Assembly: GCF_900101465.1 (NCBI RefSeq)
Contig: NZ_FMZM01000007.1
Span: 274,261 to 334,230 of the forward strand
Length of the DNA: 59,970 bases
Direction: 5' to 3'
Source of the DNA: Nocardioides lianchengensis
GTDB lineage: Bacteria; Actinomycetota; Actinomycetes; Propionibacteriales; Nocardioidaceae
Shown here: positions 35,581 to 42,849 of the stretch, in pieces
Layout of the letters: each line of letters starts with the position of its first letter
Numbering within the stretch: position 1 is the stretch's first letter
The notes under the pieces: model-generated
The model's input: only the letters and a program-made list of their open reading frames with translations
What the model was told of the DNA's origin: nothing
The model's database searches: none
Program-made: the position numbers and the translations under genes

Positions 35581-35960
35581 ACCGGGACCTCGCTGACGGT
35601 CAGGCCGAGCAGCTCGAGCTTGTCGACGATCGCGTCGGCGGTGAAGGGCTTGATGACGTACTCGTGCGCGCCGGCGGCGAGGGCCTTGACGATCTGGCCG
35701 TGCTCGCTCTCCGTGGTCACCATCATCAAGGTGACGTCGCGCCAGCGCGGGTCGGCGCGGACCCGGGTGACGAAGGTGTAGCCGTCCATCAGCGGCATGT
35801 TCCAGTCGATGAGGCAGATGGACGGGACGAGCCCGGCCTCGAGGGCGTCAAGGGCCTCCTGGCCGTTGCCGGCCTCGGTGGTCTCGAAGCCGAGCTCGGT
35901 CACGATGCGGCGCAGGATGGAACGCATCGTGCGCGAGTCGTCGATGATCAGCGCGTGCAT
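35577..35960 (-). CDS. cheY: CheY-type response regulator (first copy)
   Basis: A 127-residue receiver domain from the ATG at 35960 (MHALIIDDSRTMRSIL), with D7/D8, phosphorylation site D52 in CLIDWNMPLMDG, VTTES and YVIKPF. An upstream in-frame reading adds 15 residues that do not belong to the fold. It is first in a four-gene cheY-cheX-cheY-cheX set preceded by a FliA-type promoter 45 bp upstream. Confidence 0.93.
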   Translation of the reverse strand: MHALIIDDSRTMRSILRRIVTELGFETTEAGNGQEALDALEAGLVPSICLIDWNMPLMDGYTFVTRVRADPRWRDVTLMMVTTESEHGQIVKALAAGAHEYVIKPFTADAIVDKLELLGLTVSEVPV

Positions 35961-36004
35961 GGATAGGGGCTCCTGTCCCAGGGTCGGGTGGTCTGGAGAA
36001 CTCA

Positions 36005-36029
36005 TCGGTCCCGGAGGGCCGATCCTGAG
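36005..36029 (-). promoter_or_regulatory. FliA-type promoter of the cheY-cheX block
   Basis: Minus strand CTCAGG (36029-36024), 12 bp, then GGACCGA (36011-36005) followed by TGAG. The last bases, GGGACCGATGAG, are identical to the fliC promoter. Expected start is near 35998, about 38 nt before cheY. Confidence 0.75.
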
Positions 36030-36084
36030 GTGTCCAGGGGCGTTTTCGCCGGGTCTGTCAAGCGGGATGGATCGAAATCACCTC

Positions 36085-36110
36085 GACCCCCTGCCGACGG
36101 GCAGGGGGTC
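36085..36110. terminator. Terminator after the FliT-like gene
   Basis: A perfect 11-bp stem, GACCCCCTGCC (36085-36095) with GGCAGGGGGTC (36100-36110), loop GACG. It lies between the fliD-fliS-FliT-like operon end at 36166 and the cheY promoter, about 55 bp past the stop. Confidence 0.7.
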
Positions 36111-36126
36111 GCGGTGGTGGGGGGAT

Positions 36127-36144
36127 GCCGGACCCGGGTCCGGC
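36127..36144. repeat. Perfect 18-bp palindrome
   Basis: The 18 bases from 36127 to 36144 read the same on both strands (centre ACCCGGGT, outer arms GCCGG/CCGGC). It lies between the terminator stem and the stop of the FliT-like gene. It could be an extra terminator arm or a regulator site. Confidence 0.5.
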
Positions 36145-36165
36145 CGAGGCGGCCAGCGCGAGGCG

Positions 36166-36516
36166 CTAGGCCGACACGTCGAGGTAGACGGGCACGTTGG
36201 ACAGGCTGGAGCTGAGTCCGACCCGGTCCAGGAGGCCCTGGTGGCGCAGCGTGATGCCGAGCTGCTCGGCGATCCGCTCCATCACGCTGTGCTGACGGGC
36301 GAGGATGCCCTCGGCCCGCTCGCGCAGCTCGGCGGGGATAGTGCCGTGGTTGCCGGGCAGGTCCCAGGCGTCGGTGCGCAGCTCGGAGCCGTTCTCCAGG
36401 GCGCGCTCGGCGCGGATGACGTCCAGCTCGATGCGGTCGAGGTCGACCTGCCAGGCGTCGTGGTGCGGATCGCTGGAGACCAGCTCGAGGCCGCCGCGGT
36501 CGACGAAGACGGTCAT
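36166..36516 (-). CDS. FliT-like flagellar protein (hypothetical)
   Basis: A 116-residue, mostly helical, acidic protein in third place after fliD and fliS, the position where FliT is usually found. It begins MTVFVDRGGLELVSSDPHHDAWQVDLDRIELDVIRAERAL and has a second helix ERAEGILARQHSVMERIAEQLGITLRHQGLL. No FliT signature is certain; length (FliT about 120), helicity and context point to a FliD chaperone. It starts 1 bp after the fliS stop. Confidence 0.6.
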   Translation of the reverse strand: MTVFVDRGGLELVSSDPHHDAWQVDLDRIELDVIRAERALENGSELRTDAWDLPGNHGTIPAELRERAEGILARQHSVMERIAEQLGITLRHQGLLDRVGLSSSLSNVPVYLDVSA

Positions 36517-36517
36517 C

Positions 36518-36907
36518 TCAGGCCACCGACGGGACGGACGCGGCCTGCAGGGCCGCCTCGCGCCAGGTGTCGCACAGGTCCGTCACGAGCCGGAGGCAGC
36601 CCTCGGTCCGTGCGAGGTCCTTCGAGATGTTGGCCCGGATGAGCTCGGAGTGCAGGAAGTCGTAGATGGAGGCCAGCTGCGGCCCGCCGTCCCAGGCGTC
36701 GACCTGCAGGCTCATCCGCAGCTCCAGCACGATCTCCTGGGCGTGGACGAGCTGCCGGTGGGCCTCGGCGTGGTCGCCGTCGGCCTGCGCGTTGCGGCCG
36801 CGGGTCACGTCGAGGACCAGGCGCTCGCACAGCATCGTCAGCAGCCGGGCGGGGCTGGCCGTCGAGACCGAGGCGCCCATGTAGGCGGCGCGGGGGTTGC
36901 TCATCAT
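36518..36907 (-). CDS. fliS: Flagellin export chaperone FliS
   Basis: A 129-residue four-helix chaperone with YMGASVSTASPARLLTMLCERLVLDVTRGRNAQADGDHAEAHRQLVHAQEIVLELRMSLQVD and SIYDFLHSELIRANISKDLARTEGCLRLVTDLCDTWREA, complete FliS. It binds the C-terminus of flagellin to prevent polymerisation before export. Start at the first of two Met codons. A 71-bp gap separates it from fliD, with AAGGAAGGCACC before the start. Confidence 0.95.
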   Translation of the reverse strand: MMSNPRAAYMGASVSTASPARLLTMLCERLVLDVTRGRNAQADGDHAEAHRQLVHAQEIVLELRMSLQVDAWDGGPQLASIYDFLHSELIRANISKDLARTEGCLRLVTDLCDTWREAALQAASVPSVA

Positions 36908-36978
36908 GAGGGTGCCTTCCTTGGCTTCCGAGATTCCTGGGTACGGCGGGGGCCGCGGTCGTTCAGGTCCGGCGGTGC

Positions 36979-38331
36979 TCAGTCGGACTTGGTGAGCGCA
37001 GCCAGCTGCGTGGTGAGCCAGTTCGACTGGTTCGACATCGTCGACATGGCGGTCTCGAGGGCGGTGTACTGCCGCTCGAGGGTGGTCCGGCGCAGCTCCA
37101 GGCGCAGGTCCCAGGCCTCGATGCTGCCCTCGAGACGCTTGACCTCCTGCTTGCGGCCGGTGATCGCCTGCGTCACGGTGCCGTTGGCGCTGCTGCTCGC
37201 GGCCTTGGCCGCCTTCTCGAGCCGCGCGGCGAAGCCGCCGCCCTCGGTCGTGAACTTCTCGGCGACCGCGGTCGGGTTGGCGGCGTAGGCCTCCTTGAAC
37301 TTCGTCGCGTCGAAGGTGAGCTTGCCCTCGCGGGTGGTCTGGATGCCGAGCGAGGCCAGCGACGTGCCGTCGGTCGGGTAGACCGAGTTCAGCAGCGAGT
37401 TGCGCAGGCTGCGGATGCCGGCGTCGCCGAGCAGCTTGCCGGCGGTGTTGGTCTCGGCGTTGTACGCCGTCTGCGTGCCGATCTCGTCGAGCGCGGCGTT
37501 GAGCGCGTCGACGAGCGCGCTGACCTGGCTCGACAGCGAGTTCGAGTCGCGGGCGACCGTGACCGTCGCCGTGGTGGCGTTGGTGGCGGCCGCGCCGAGG
37601 GTGATGTCGACGCCGTCGACGACGTCCTCGAAGGTGTTCGTCGCGGAGGTCAGCGTGATGCCGGTGCCGAGGGTGACCTTGGCGTCGCTGCCGGCCCGGA
37701 CGGTGTAGCCGCCGAGGAGCGCGGAGCCGTCGGCGGCCGTCAGCTCGAAGTCCTGGGCGACCCCGGTCTCCTTGGACTCCACGAACAGCTGGTACTGCGC
37801 GTCGCCGTTGACGTCCTTGCCGACCCGGATCGCGCTGGCTCGCAGGCCGGTGTCGTTCGTGGTGCTGTTGATGGCGTCGACGACGCCCTTGAGGGTGCCG
37901 TCGGTGGTCAGCGTGACGGGGGAGCCGTCGAAGCGGTCCAGCTTGATCGAGGTCGAGGCGCCGGTGACGTCATCGGTCAGCTTGGCCGGCGTCGCGTACC
38001 CGAGCTGGTGGGTCTTCGCGGTGTCGATGACGGTGACGTTCAGGGTCGACTGGGCAGCGCCCGTGTCGGCCTTGACGGTGACGGCCGCGTTCGACGACGT
38101 GGCGGTGACGGGGGCCCAGGCGGTCGACTTGGCGAGCGCCTCGGCCTTGCTCCCCAGCACCGAGACCTTCGTGTTGAGGGTCTGCAGGGCGGTGATGACC
38201 GACTGCTCGGTCGTGACGCGGGTCTTGAGCTTGGACTGCGGCACCGCCTCCAGCTTCATGAGCTGGTCGATGATGTCCGCGGTGTTCAGGCCGCTCGCGA
38301 GGCCGCCGATGCTGCTGGTGCTGCTGGCCAC
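36979..38331 (-). CDS. fliD: Flagellar filament cap protein FliD
   Basis: A 450-residue FliD (HAP2). It begins SSTSSIGGLASGLNTADIIDQLMKLEAVPQSKLKTRVTTEQSVITALQTLNTKVSVL and ends with the coiled-coil LEGSIEAWDLRLELRRTTLERQYTALETAMSTMSNQSNWLTTQL. Central Thr/Ala/Asp-rich domains form the cap plate. It starts at a GTG with GAGGAG five bases before it. The strong fliC terminator lies just upstream, so fliD transcription may be by read-through or from an unseen promoter. Confidence 0.95.
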   Translation of the reverse strand: MASSTSSIGGLASGLNTADIIDQLMKLEAVPQSKLKTRVTTEQSVITALQTLNTKVSVLGSKAEALAKSTAWAPVTATSSNAAVTVKADTGAAQSTLNVTVIDTAKTHQLGYATPAKLTDDVTGASTSIKLDRFDGSPVTLTTDGTLKGVVDAINSTTNDTGLRASAIRVGKDVNGDAQYQLFVESKETGVAQDFELTAADGSALLGGYTVRAGSDAKVTLGTGITLTSATNTFEDVVDGVDITLGAAATNATTATVTVARDSNSLSSQVSALVDALNAALDEIGTQTAYNAETNTAGKLLGDAGIRSLRNSLLNSVYPTDGTSLASLGIQTTREGKLTFDATKFKEAYAANPTAVAEKFTTEGGGFAARLEKAAKAASSSANGTVTQAITGRKQEVKRLEGSIEAWDLRLELRRTTLERQYTALETAMSTMSNQSNWLTTQLAALTKSD

Positions 38332-38359
38332 GGCTTCTCCTCAGATGGTCGGGGTCGGT

Positions 38360-38397
38360 GACGGGGGCGAGGGAGCAACTGCTCCCTCGCCCCCGTC
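38360..38397 (-). terminator. Strong hairpin terminator after fliC
   Basis: A perfect 18-bp stem (38360-38377 with 38380-38397), extendable by one A-T pair, sits 7 bp beyond the fliC stop. No T-tract follows on the minus strand. It is by far the longest terminator stem in the window and separates fliC from fliD. It could attenuate read-through into fliD so that flagellin is made in excess. Confidence 0.85.
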
Positions 38398-38404
38398 ATC
38401 TGGA

Positions 38405-39598
38405 TCACTGCAGCAGCTGCAGCACGCTCTGCGGGGCCGACTTGGCCTGCGCGAGCATGGCCGTACCGGCCTGCGAGAGGATGTTCGACCGGGTGTAGCT
38501 CAGCATCTCCTGGGCCATGTCGGTGTCGCGGATGCGGCTCTCGGAGGCCGAGAGGTTCTCACCGGTGACGTTCAGGTTGTTGATGGTGTGCTCGAACCGG
38601 TTCTGAACAGCACCGAGCTGCGAACGGACCGACGAGACGTCCTTGATCGCCGCGTCGAGCAGGTCGATGCCCGCCGACGCACCCGAGGCCTGCTTGAAGC
38701 TGGCCTCGGCCTTCGCGACCTCGGCAGCGGTGCCGGTCACGGAGGCGGTGGTGATCTCGATGCCCGCGCCGCCGGAGGCGTCGGCGGTGGCGGCGCCCGC
38801 GCCGAACGCCTCGTCCAGCTTCGCCTGGAGGGCGGCCTGGGCGGTGGCGGCGTCGGTGGCGGTGTCGTACTTGACCGAGGACAGGTCGAGGCTCTTGTTG
38901 CCGATGGTGATCGTGCCGTTGAGCTTCTTGTACTCGGCGACGGCGGTGGTGTCGTCCGAGTAGTCCGTGGCCGCACCGACGGTGAGGACACCGGCGGTGC
39001 CCGACTCGGCGTCGGTGGTGTTGGTGCCCGTCGTCGCGTTGGCGGCGACGGCGGTGACGTCCAGGCCCGACAGACCCAGGCCGGCGGTGGAGAGGCCACC
39101 GGTGCGGATCAGGTCCACGGAGATCTTGTCCTGCGCGGTGTTGTTCGCGCCGACCTGGAACGTGCCCTTGTAGGAGCCGTCCAGCAGCTTGGTGCCGTTG
39201 AACTCGGTGGTGTCGGCGATGCGGGTCAGCTCGGTCTTGAGCTGGTCCACCTCGTCCTGGATGTTCTTCTTGGCGTCGTCGTTCAGACCACCGTCGTTGG
39301 AGGCCTGGACCGACAGGTCGCGCATCCGCTGCAGGATGGAGTGGGTCTCGGTCAGCGCACCCTCAGCGGTCTGCACGACGGAGACGCCGTCCTGGGCGTT
39401 GCGGACGGCGACCTTGATGCCGGAGACCTGCGAGCGCAGGCCCTCGGAGATCGCGAGGCCGGCGGCGTCGTCGGCAGCGCGGTTGATCCGGAAGCCGCTG
39501 GAGAGCTTCTCGAGCGACTTCGACATCTGACCCTGCGTGGTGGAGAGGTTCCGGTACGCGTTCTGGGCGTCGATGTTCTGGTTGATGCGGAGACTCAT
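38405..39598 (-). CDS. fliC: Flagellin
   Basis: A 397-residue flagellin. The conserved D0/D1 N-terminus is MSLRINQNIDAQNAYRNL with SSGFRINRAADDAAGLAISEGLRSQVSG; ILQRMRDLSVQASNDG includes the arginine and leucine region recognised by TLR5 in other flagellins. The C-terminal ESRIRDTDMAQEMLSYTRSNILSQAGTAMLAQAKSAPQSVLQLLQ is complete. The middle (about 170-310) is variable, Ala/Thr-rich. The leader carries CsrA-like sites and the promoter is FliA type. Confidence 0.97.
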   Translation of the reverse strand: MSLRINQNIDAQNAYRNLSTTQGQMSKSLEKLSSGFRINRAADDAAGLAISEGLRSQVSGIKVAVRNAQDGVSVVQTAEGALTETHSILQRMRDLSVQASNDGGLNDDAKKNIQDEVDQLKTELTRIADTTEFNGTKLLDGSYKGTFQVGANNTAQDKISVDLIRTGGLSTAGLGLSGLDVTAVAANATTGTNTTDAESGTAGVLTVGAATDYSDDTTAVAEYKKLNGTITIGNKSLDLSSVKYDTATDAATAQAALQAKLDEAFGAGAATADASGGAGIEITTASVTGTAAEVAKAEASFKQASGASAGIDLLDAAIKDVSSVRSQLGAVQNRFEHTINNLNVTGENLSASESRIRDTDMAQEMLSYTRSNILSQAGTAMLAQAKSAPQSVLQLLQ

Positions 39599-39605
39599 GA
39601 TGATT

Positions 39606-39648
39606 CCCTTCCTGGGGTGTGAGTTCTTGGAGCCCGTCCGTGGGCTCC
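39606..39648 (-). promoter_or_regulatory. Candidate CsrA-binding leader of fliC
   Basis: In the mRNA leader, GGAGCCC (39648-39642) and GGGCTCC (39635-39629) form a 7-bp stem with the hexanucleotide loop ACGGAC, a classical CsrA high-affinity site with GGA in the loop. A second GGA is in AGGAAGGG (39613-39606), the Shine-Dalgarno before the ATG at 39598. Two sites, one covering the ribosome binding site, match the known Bacillus hag layout. CsrA and FliW are encoded 4 kb away. Confidence 0.7.
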
Positions 39649-39661
39649 GACACCCTGCTCA

Positions 39662-39686
39662 TCGGTCCCGGGTGGGACCACCTGAG
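39662..39686 (-). promoter_or_regulatory. FliA-type promoter of fliC
   Basis: Minus strand CTCAGG (39686-39681), 12 bp, then GGACCGA (39668-39662) followed by TGAGCAGG. AAACTTCACC precedes the -35. Expected start is near 39654, leaving a ~56-nt leader containing the CsrA-like hairpin. Confidence 0.78.
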
Positions 39687-39715
39687 GCAATGGGTGAAGT
39701 TTCTTGGATGGTTTT

Positions 39716-40636
39716 TCAGCCTGCAGCTTCGAAGCTGACGGACAGGCTGCGACGGCCGGACGCGTGGCGGGCGGCGACGGCACGGAAGTAGGCGTCGCGA
39801 CGCTGCGCGGCGCAGCCGTCGGGACGCGGGTGCTCGGCGACGAGCTCCGGGTCGAGCGCCGAGTTCATCGCGTCGCGCAGCAGCACCAGGGCCTCGGCGC
39901 GCATCTGCGAGATACGCGACTCCGACACCCCGAGCTCGTCGGCGATGTCGGCCATCGGGCGCTCCTCGAGGAAGTAGCCCTGGACGACCGCCTGCAGCCG
40001 CTCGGGCAGCTCGGCGATCGCGGCGACGAGGTACTCGAGGCGCTCGCGGTGCTCGATCAGGTCTTCGGGACTCGGGTCGGCGCTGGGGAGGATCTCCGCG
40101 AAGGAGTTCTCCGTGGTCGACCCCTGCAGCGAGAGCACGTTGGCGCGGGCCACGTCCTCGTCGTTGCCGGCGACCTCGGCGACGCTGATGCCGAGCTCGG
40201 CGGCGACCTCCGCGTTGTCGGGGCTGCGGCCGAGGCTGGTGGCCAGACGGGTGCGGGCCTGGTCGAGCTCGCGGCCGCGGCGGCGCACCGAGCGGGAGGC
40301 CCAGTCGATGCTGCGCAGCTCGTCGAGGATCGCGCCGCGGATCCGGCTGGCGGCGTACCGCACGAACGGGACGCCGCGGTCGCCCTGGAAGGAGCGGCCG
40401 GCCTTGACCAGCGCGGTGAGGCCGGCGGAGTGCAGATCGTCGCGGTTGACGTGGGACGGCACCCGGCTCATCGTCTCCCGCACGATGTGGCCCACCAGGC
40501 CCATGTGCTGGACGACCAGGTCGTCACGCTCCTGCTGGGTCCGGGGCTGTCCCTCGGTCGAGCCCACGGTCGAGCCCTCGGTGGAGATGGTGTCCTCATG
40601 GGCGTCGTGCTCGGGCACGTCGTCTTCGTAGTTCAT
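39716..40636 (-). CDS. fliA: Flagellar sigma factor FliA/WhiG family
   Basis: A 306-residue sigma-28-type factor. Region 2 is VVQHMGLVGHIVRETMSRVP...DDLHSAGLTALVKAGRSFQGDRGVPFVRYAASRIRGAILDELRSIDWASRSVRRRGREL; region 4 is LPERLQAVVQGYFLEERPMADIADELGVSESRISQMRAEALVLLRDAM. An N-terminal ~38-residue acidic extension (EDDVPEHDAHEDTISTEG) and a C-terminal ~50-residue tail are extra. It should read the CTCAGG-N12-NNNCCGA promoters of this locus. No anti-sigma FlgM gene was seen. Confidence 0.92.
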   Translation of the reverse strand: MNYEDDVPEHDAHEDTISTEGSTVGSTEGQPRTQQERDDLVVQHMGLVGHIVRETMSRVPSHVNRDDLHSAGLTALVKAGRSFQGDRGVPFVRYAASRIRGAILDELRSIDWASRSVRRRGRELDQARTRLATSLGRSPDNAEVAAELGISVAEVAGNDEDVARANVLSLQGSTTENSFAEILPSADPSPEDLIEHRERLEYLVAAIAELPERLQAVVQGYFLEERPMADIADELGVSESRISQMRAEALVLLRDAMNSALDPELVAEHPRPDGCAAQRRDAYFRAVAARHASGRRSLSVSFEAAG

Positions 40637-40794
40637 CGTCCCTCGGTCTTCTCTTCGCGGAACGCTCCCCCCTGGACCGTCCCGGCCCGGTCGAGATCGC
40701 CAGGCCTTGCCCCACCAGGATGAACATCGTTTTCTCGTTTCACCTAGGCGATCACCGGCTTTCGCCCGCTCGGACTAGACCGATCGGTGTCGTT

Positions 40795-40815
40795 GAATCA
40801 AGAACGAATCAAGAA
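40795..40815. promoter_or_regulatory. Tandem 10-bp repeat between fliA and flgN
   Basis: GAATCAAGAA occurs at 40795-40804 and again at 40806-40815, one helical turn apart, in an AT-richer intergenic stretch (40720-40850). On the minus strand the repeats read TTCTTGATTC; the upper TTGATT can serve as a -35 for a fliA promoter with TAGTCC 18 bp on. It may be an activator or repressor site of the divergent fliA/flgN operons. The 417-bp gap 40637-41053 otherwise holds an ACCGATCGGT palindrome (40779-40788) and the flgN promoter. Confidence 0.5.
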
Positions 40816-40976
40816 GTGCGACGAAGTGTTTAGGTCGCCGTCCTGCTGCACGAAGGTTCGTTGCTGGACCAGCGTGCGGCACCCCTCGCGGAGCCCCTGG
40901 TCCACCCGGTCGGGATGCCTCCGCGGCGGTCGTCGTACGACGGCCGGGGCCCGTGTGAAGGTCGCCTCACGAACCG

Positions 40977-41001
40977 CTCAGGTCGGGGTGGGGGCGGGCG
41001 A
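40977..41001 (+). promoter_or_regulatory. FliA-type promoter of flgN-flgK-flgL-fliW-csrA
   Basis: CTCAGG (40977-40982), 12 bp, then CGGGCGA (40995-41001) followed by TG. The -10 is weaker than in the minus-strand sites (CGGGCGATG against GGACCGATG), but AACCG upstream and the spacing agree. Expected start is near 41009, giving a ~45-nt leader to flgN. Confidence 0.6.
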
Positions 41002-41053
41002 TGTGTCGAGTGCACATCACACCCATCCAGACCACTGGGCTAGGAGGCTTTTC

Positions 41054-41530
41054 GTGGAGAAGCTGTCCCTCATCCTCTGGCGCGAGCGCGAGCTCCTCGA
41101 GACGCTGCTCTACCGACTCGAGGTGGAGCAGCTCGTCCTCGCCGGAGGACGTTCCCGTTGGCTGATGCGATCGGCGAAGGACGTCGAGAGCATCCTCCAG
41201 CAGCTGCGCGAGACCGAGCTGCTGCGCGCCGTCGCCGCCGACGAGGCCGCGGCCTCCGTCGGGCTGTCGACGAACCCGTCGCTGCGCGCGCTCGCCGACT
41301 CCGTCGACGAGCCGTGGCGCTCGATCCTGGTCGACCACCGCGACGCCTTCGTCGCCGTGACCGAGCAGGTCTCCGCCCTCGCGGACGCCAACCGTCACCT
41401 GATCACCAGCGGCTACCGCTCCGCGCGGGAGGCCCTGCTCTCCCTGGGCGGGCCGGTGGACAGCTACAGCCACGACGGATCCGCCGTCGTCGGCAACCCG
41501 GGGCAGCGGCTCCTGGATCGGAGCCTGTGA
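41054..41530 (+). CDS. flgN: FlgN-like chaperone for FlgK/FlgL
   Basis: A 158-residue helical protein started at a GTG with AGGAGG seven bases upstream (MEKLSLILWRERELLETLLYRLEVEQLVLAGGRSRWLMRSAKDVESILQQL). The layout and the position directly before flgK are those of FlgN, the export chaperone of hook-associated proteins. A longer in-frame reading from 40787 lies through promoter DNA and is not credible. It overlaps the flgK start by one base. Confidence 0.85.
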   Translation: MEKLSLILWRERELLETLLYRLEVEQLVLAGGRSRWLMRSAKDVESILQQLRETELLRAVAADEAAASVGLSTNPSLRALADSVDEPWRSILVDHRDAFVAVTEQVSALADANRHLITSGYRSAREALLSLGGPVDSYSHDGSAVVGNPGQRLLDRSL

Positions 41531-42849
41531 TGTCCGGATCGCTCTCCTCGCTCAACACAGCCCTGACGGCGCTGCAGTACCAGCGCAGCGCCATGGACGT
41601 CGCGGCGTCGAACGTCGCGAACGCGACCACCGACGGCTACACCCGTCGTCGGGTCAACGGCGAGACGCTCGGCCCCTCGTCCACCCCGGCCCTGTGGTCG
41701 CGGCAGAGCCAGACCGGCTCGGGCGTGAAGGCCAGCAACATCGAGCGGATGACCGACGTCATCCTCGACGCCCGCGCCCGGCGCGAGCACGCCTCGCAGT
41801 CCTACCTCGACATGCGCGCCACCTCGCTGGCCCGGGTCGAGGCCGGGATCGGCGAGCCCAGCGACACCGGCGTCGCCGCCGCGATGTCCGCCTTCCGGAC
41901 CAGCTGGTCGGACGTCAAGAACAACCCGAGCAGCGAGGCCGCCCGCACCCAGGTGATCGCCAAGGCCCAGACGCTGATCGGCGCGATCTCGGCGCAGGTC
42001 GCGAACGTCAACGGCGAGATGGCCGACCAGCAGACCCGCCTCGAGAGCACGGTCACGGAGATCAACAACGTCTCCGAGCAGCTGGCCGCGACCAACAAGA
42101 ACGTGGTCTCCGCGACCCTCAACGGCGTCGACACCACCGCGCTGCTCGACCAGCGCGACCAGCTGGCCATGAAGCTCGCCGAGCTGTCCGGCGGCACGGT
42201 CACCATCCACCAGAACGGCGTCGCCGACGTCAGCGTGGGCGGGCACGACCTGGTCACCCTCGACGCGAGCAACCCGCTCGACCCGGCCGACCTGCCCACC
42301 GGGCTCGGCGGCCAGCTCGGGGCGGTCCAGGAGCTGCTGACCACGACGCTGCCGGCGTACAAGTCCGGTCTCGACGACGTCGTCACCAAGCTGGCCGACC
42401 AGGTCAACACCCTGCACGGCACCGGCTTCGACCTCGACGGCACCGCCGGCCAGCCGTTCTTCTCGTACGACGCCGCCGACCCGGCCGGCTCGCTGGCGGT
42501 GGCGATCACCGACCCGCGCAAGCTGGCGGTCTCGTCGACCGGCACCGGCAACCTGGACGGCTCGATCGCCACCCAGCTCGCCGCGGCCAACGACGGCGGC
42601 ACGGCCTACCAGAGCCTGGTCAACAACTTCGGCTCGCAGGTCAACTCGGCCAAGGGTCTCGCCGGGACCCAGCGGCTGCTCACCAGCCAGGTCGACGGCG
42701 CCCGTGACCAGGTCTCGGGCGTCAGCCTCGACGAGGAGATGGTCGGGATGCTCGCGTCCCAGCGTGCCTACGAGGCCGCCTCGCGGGTCATGACCGTCGT
42801 CGACTCGGTGCTCGACACCCTCATCAACCGGACAGGACTGCTGCGCTGA
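41530..42849 (+). CDS. flgK: Flagellar hook-associated protein FlgK
   Basis: A 439-residue HAP1 with LSSLNTALTALQYQRSAMDVAASNVANATTDGYTRRRVNGETLG at the start and EEMVGMLASQRAYEAASRVMTVVDSVLDTLINRTGLLR at the end. The middle is shorter than in E. coli FlgK (about 547 residues). It is the first junction protein between hook and filament. The ATG shares a base with the flgN stop, the same arrangement as with flgL. Confidence 0.95.
   Translation: MSGSLSSLNTALTALQYQRSAMDVAASNVANATTDGYTRRRVNGETLGPSSTPALWSRQSQTGSGVKASNIERMTDVILDARARREHASQSYLDMRATSLARVEAGIGEPSDTGVAAAMSAFRTSWSDVKNNPSSEAARTQVIAKAQTLIGAISAQVANVNGEMADQQTRLESTVTEINNVSEQLAATNKNVVSATLNGVDTTALLDQRDQLAMKLAELSGGTVTIHQNGVADVSVGGHDLVTLDASNPLDPADLPTGLGGQLGAVQELLTTTLPAYKSGLDDVVTKLADQVNTLHGTGFDLDGTAGQPFFSYDAADPAGSLAVAITDPRKLAVSSTGTGNLDGSIATQLAAANDGGTAYQSLVNNFGSQVNSAKGLAGTQRLLTSQVDGARDQVSGVSLDEEMVGMLASQRAYEAASRVMTVVDSVLDTLINRTGLLR

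Noticed and set aside
40787..41053. N-terminal extension of flgN (89 codons)
   Set aside because: Would cross the FliA-type promoter and lacks a ribosome site; the GTG at 41054 has AGGAGG at the right place.
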